From the NCBI GenBank assembly GCA_021106775.1, contig JAIOTL010000254.1, forward strand, positions 1-8,628: 8,628 nucleotides of DNA, written 5' to 3'. The notes under the pieces are model-generated. The model ran no database searches. It worked only from the letters and a program-made list of their open reading frames with translations, and was not told the DNA's origin. Shown here one piece after another: positions 5,494 to 8,628 of this stretch. The position numbers and the translations under genes were made by a program. Numbering within the stretch: the first letter of the stretch is position 1; every line of letters starts with the position of its first letter. Source of the DNA: Planctomycetota bacterium. Lineage in GTDB: Bacteria > Planctomycetota > UBA8742 > SKZP01 > JAIOTL01.

Positions 5494-7815
5494 TTAATTC
5501 CCACCGCCAGACAACCCTCTTCCAAAATTATCATTTACATCACCACCTATCAATTTAATATCAGCATTAGCAGCATTAATTACCGAATTCCAGTTTGAAG
5601 AACCAAAAAAAACATACACTGCACCCGCCCTGATTCCACCTTCGTCATCATTAAGTGATGTGCCCATAATATCCATATACCCGTCATTATTTAAGTCACC
5701 TGCTGGTGATATTGATGAACTAAAAAAATCGTTATTATTTACCCCATATAATTTTATTTCTGCTGTTGTTGCTGATAAAACTGTATTCCAGTTAGCTCTA
5801 CCCATAAAAACAAACATTGCACCAGCACGATGGCTACTATCAGAATTTCCATGTGCTGAAACCATAAAATCGTCATATCCGTCCTTATTTAAGTCACCTG
5901 CACAAACAACATGTATACCGAAATTATCTGTGATATTCGCATCAATAATTTTCACATCAGCATTGGATGCATTAATGCTTGAACTGAAATTGTTTTTACC
6001 AAAGAAAATATAAACGCAACCATTATTATTAGTACCAAAAACTAAATCATCAATTGAATCACCATTTACATCACCACCTCTATTAACTATCCAACCAAAC
6101 AAATCTCGACTGTTTTCACCATATATCTTTACATCAGCGGTTGAAGAATTAATAACAGGATTCCAATTTTGTCGACCATAAAAGACATAAACACAACCAG
6201 CATCAACACCGTTTACATTATTATTTGGTGAACTAACTGCAATATCATGCAATCCATCATTGTTAATGTCACCAACATCAGTAACAGAATACCCAAGTCG
6301 GAAATTTGCTTGTTCTCCTATAATTTTTACATCAGCTTCAGTTGCATCCTTTGTTGAATTACCACCATCACTAAAGAAAATAAATGCACAACCTGAGTTC
6401 GAACCGTTATCGTCATCATTTGATGCACCAATAATTATATCATATAAACCATCGTTGTTCACTTCACCAGCACTGCTGACGCTCCAGCCGAAGTAATCAC
6501 CAGCATCTTCACCGACTAGTTTCACTTCAGAATCTGATGCTGTCATTGGTGAAACCCAGGCTCCTTTCCCAAAGAAAATAAATGCACAACCAGATCTCAA
6601 ACCACCGTCATCATCAAGCAAAGCACCAATGATAAAATCTTCAATCCCATCTTGATTTACATCTCCCAAGGTTGAGACAGCAATACCGCAATAATCTTCG
6701 TTATCATCACCATTTATGCGTATATCTGCATCTAATGAATATATTTCTGATAGCATGGTTAAACCACCAAAAAATATAAATGCACAACCGGAATAATTAT
6801 TGCTTGAATTACCAGTTGGTGAGCCAACAATGACATCACTAAATCCATCATTATTTATATCACCCGCATAAGAAACGGAGCGACCAAACGAATCACCATC
6901 ATCTTCTCCGATCAATTCTACGTCTGCGTCTGATGCATCTCTTGATGATACGGGATCAGAACTTCCGAAGAAAATATACGCATGACCAGATTTGCTACCA
7001 CTATGATTTTCTTTTGGAGCACCAACGATGACATCATCAAATCCATCATTGTTCACATCTCCAGCATTGGACACACTGAAACCGAATCTATCTGCTGATT
7101 CAGCACCATTGAGAATAACATCAGCATCAGATGTACTAAATGATGTCGAAACGTATGAACTTCCAAAAAAAATATGTGCATGCCCATACGCACCTATAAT
7201 TATATCATCTATATCATCATTATTGAAATCACCTGCATAGGATACTGAAAATCCGAGAAATCTAGAACCCGTATCAGTGCTTATTATTATGTCAGCATCA
7301 GATGCATCGTACATTGAAGATGGGTCTTGTCTGCCAAGAAAGATATAAGCGTTTCCGCCGGAATTGGTAGCTCTTGCACCAATAAGAACATCTGATGTCC
7401 CATCGTTATTAAAATCACCTGCGGATGAAACTGAAAATCCAAAATGGTCACCAGTATTTTCACCGGTGATTATAATATCTGCATCTGCTACATTGATTAC
7501 TGATGTAGGTTCATCTGTTCCAAAAAAGATAAATGAACATCCAGAATCCACTCCACCATCATCATCAGTAACAGCACCAATTATCGCATCATCAAATCCA
7601 TCTAAGTTGAAATCACCTGCAGATGAAACACTAAAACCAAATTTGTCACCAATATTACTACCAACAAACTTTACATCAGCACTAGATGCATCAATAGTTG
7701 CTTGCATTGTTTGTGAACCGAAAAAGATAAATGCACAACCAGATTCAGACCCCCCATCATCGTCTTCATAAGCACCAACAATAATATCGTCATAGCCATC
7801 ACCATTGAAATCAAA
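5494..7815 (-). repeat. Tandem FG-GAP blade array (12 units plus a broken thirteenth)
   Basis: The Asp that opens the Ca2+ loop of successive blades lies at 7812, 7614, 7416, 7230, 7059, 6861, 6663, 6465 (Glu here), 6270, 6072, 5895 and 5697. Spacings are 198, 198, 186, 171, 198, 198, 198, 195, 198, 177 and 198 bp; seven of eleven are exactly 66 codons. The short spacings reflect loop shortening between the Ca2+ loop and the following FIFFG strand (blade 4 reads IIIGAYGHAHIFFG). Blade 1 abuts the last ASH unit and lacks the usual FGxSVS lead-in. The broken thirteenth unit has GGG where GGD is expected (5500-5502). Confidence 0.9.
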
Positions 7816-8628
7816 AGTTGTATCAGTGAAAAAACCTATGCCAGTTAATGTAAACGTATATGGATCTTCATCCAGATCGTTGTTTGCAATTGAGACTATA
7901 GCTGAATATTCTTGCCTATCTAATGGTGTGAATTCAATTTTGAAAATTGTTTCAAAACCTGGTGATATTGTCGATGATGGAATTTCAGTAACAGAAAATA
8001 CATTCTCACCTACACCTGTGATTGTTATTATAGGATTTCCAGAGAGTATTAAATCTCCATCACCAGTATTTTGTATAGTAAATGTTTCTTCTTTTGTTAA
8101 ATTTACTCCTAATAATCCGAAATCAAAACTTCCTGACCCACTTACTATGTCGTTTAAATCTGAATCATGAATATTTATTTCTGGATTTGCAGAACCTATT
8201 CCAACGACAAGAAAGATGTAGGGATTTTTGTTGTTATCATTATTTGCAATAATTATTGAGGCAGATTTTGTTCCTACTATGGTTGGATGAAAAGAAATTG
8301 TAAATGATGTTGAAGTGCTTGGTGAAATCGGGGATGATATTGATGACTGATTTAGTGTAAAAATTGAATCATCATGACCACTGATAGCAATTAAACTGGG
8401 TACTCCTTCTAAAATGAGATCACCATTACCAGTATTTTCAATGGTAAAAGTGATATCAAGAGTGGAATCACCGATTACGACTTCGCCGAAATTGAAAATA
8501 CCAGAACCTGACGGAATATCGGTGGAGCCTTGTTTAATATTGATTTCAGGAACAACGCCAGCACCTTTTATTTCAAAAATATACGGATTCTCGTCAGAAT
8601 CGTTGTTCGCAATCGAAACTTTTGCAGA
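5494..8628 (-). CDS. Large extracellular ASH / FG-GAP beta-propeller repeat protein (5' end beyond window)
   Basis: An open frame of 1044 codons enters from the right edge and ends at TAA 5494-5496; the N-terminus, and with it any signal peptide, is outside. From the N-terminal side there is the end of one ASH / choice-of-anchor-D unit (SIANNDSDENPYIFEIKG), two complete units of 121 and 120 residues (8565-8203, 8202-7843), each with GSGxFxFG, FTIxNTGxGDLIL and IANNDxxxxPY, then 12 FG-GAP units (7815-5494) with FGxSVSxAGDxNxDGxxD and GCAFIFFG motifs. FG-GAP units form integrin-alpha-like propeller blades whose DxNxDGxxD loops bind Ca2+. ASH units are immunoglobulin-like spacers. The protein is therefore probably a secreted or surface adhesion/binding protein. 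It ends abruptly at GRGLSGGGN within a thirteenth blade, with no sorting or anchor domain. Remnants of further blades follow the stop, so this is probably a 3'-truncated gene; whether the shortened product still works is unknown. Confidence 0.9.
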   Translation of the reverse strand, partial: SAKVSIANNDSDENPYIFEIKGAGVVPEINIKQGSTDIPSGSGIFNFGEVVIGDSTLDITFTIENTGNGDLILEGVPSLIAISGHDDSIFTLNQSSISSPISPSTSTSFTISFHPTIVGTKSASIIIANNDNNKNPYIFLVVGIGSANPEINIHDSDLNDIVSGSGSFDFGLLGVNLTKEETFTIQNTGDGDLILSGNPIITITGVGENVFSVTEIPSSTISPGFETIFKIEFTPLDRQEYSAIVSIANNDLDEDPYTFTLTGIGFFTDTTFDFNGDGYDDIIVGAYEDDDGGSESGCAFIFFGSQTMQATIDASSADVKFVGSNIGDKFGFSVSSAGDFNLDGFDDAIIGAVTDDDGGVDSGCSFIFFGTDEPTSVINVADADIIITGENTGDHFGFSVSSAGDFNNDGTSDVLIGARATNSGGNAYIFLGRQDPSSMYDASDADIIISTDTGSRFLGFSVSYAGDFNNDDIDDIIIGAYGHAHIFFGSSYVSTSFSTSDADVILNGAESADRFGFSVSNAGDVNNDGFDDVIVGAPKENHSGSKSGHAYIFFGSSDPVSSRDASDADVELIGEDDGDSFGRSVSYAGDINNDGFSDVIVGSPTGNSSNNYSGCAFIFFGGLTMLSEIYSLDADIRINGDDNEDYCGIAVSTLGDVNQDGIEDFIIGALLDDDGGLRSGCAFIFFGKGAWVSPMTASDSEVKLVGEDAGDYFGWSVSSAGEVNNDGLYDIIIGASNDDDNGSNSGCAFIFFSDGGNSTKDATEADVKIIGEQANFRLGYSVTDVGDINNDGLHDIAVSSPNNNVNGVDAGCVYVFYGRQNWNPVINSSTADVKIYGENSRDLFGWIVNRGGDVNGDSIDDLVFGTNNNGCVYIFFGKNNFSSSINASNADVKIIDANITDNFGIHVVCAGDLNKDGYDDFMVSAHGNSDSSHRAGAMFVFMGRANWNTVLSATTAEIKLYGVNNNDFFSSSISPAGDLNNDGYMDIMGTSLNDDEGGIRAGAVYVFFGSSNWNSVINAANADIKLIGGDVNDNFGRGLSGGGN
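7843..8628 (-). repeat. Tandem ASH / choice-of-anchor-D repeats (two complete, one partial)
   Basis: Units begin at 8565 and 8202, and the next block, the propeller, begins just after 7842, giving periods of 363 and 360 bp. The partial unit 8566-8628 is cut by the window edge. Shared landmarks in each full unit are PEINI near its start, GSGxFxFG, then FTIxNTGxGDLIL, a Ser/Thr/Pro-rich turn with ISP, and IANNDxxxxPY at the end. The number of units outside the window is unknown. Confidence 0.85.

Noticed and set aside
5494..7815. Regular repeats considered as a CRISPR array or DNA satellite
   Set aside because: The 198-bp units are coding throughout, diverged at DNA level and conserved at protein level, with no spacer/repeat alternation.
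5660..8170. Several plus-strand frames rich in Lys-Ser-Pro-Ala patterns over the FG-GAP region
   Set aside because: They repeat with the blade period and are antisense translations of the repeated GDxNxDG segment, not genes.

Overview
The window is a moderately AT-rich stretch of bacterial chromosome with a housekeeping left half (1-2819) and a right half of surface or envelope genes on the minus strand (3087-8628). The mixture of mutL, a PLP alanine racemase, a tRNA-Arg with encoded CCA, a lipoprotein and a very large ASH/FG-GAP repeat protein suggests a diderm, probably environmental bacterium. FCB-group or candidate-phylum lineages often carry such repeat proteins, but the sequence alone does not fix the phylum.

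Left half: the first third of mutL (mismatch repair) runs leftward out of the window. It is divergent, across 65 bp, from alr (alanine racemase, D-Ala for peptidoglycan). Alr is followed after 76 bp by a small protein with a histidine-kinase-like H-box and a C-terminal domain that appears to have lost its ATP-binding boxes; a phosphotransfer (Spo0B/ChpT-like) role is possible. Next come a degenerate inverted-repeat element, tRNA-Arg(CCG), and a strong 12-bp-stem terminator.

Right half: after the tRNA there is a 224-bp gene-free gap holding several GTTCTCA heptamers. Two minus-strand units follow. The first is a predicted lipoprotein (about 557 aa) of no family I recognise, with a perfect LTGC lipobox preceded by an unusually long N-terminus, four further cysteines, an Asp-rich linker and a basic tail. 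The second is a giant extracellular-type protein entering from beyond the right edge: 120-aa ASH / choice-of-anchor-D repeats, then 12 FG-GAP beta-propeller blades with Ca2+-binding DxNxDGxxD loops, mostly at an exact 198-bp period.

The most notable observation is that this array does not end cleanly. Past its stop codon, two more FG-GAP units can be read in the DNA. They carry a contraction of about 90 bp, a Trp-to-TAG nonsense change and a one-base frameshift, so the 3' end of the gene has been truncated and is decaying. No CRISPR array, transposase, integrase or obvious defence system is present. The genes do not form one evident pathway; alr and the H-box gene are the only plausible co-transcribed pair.
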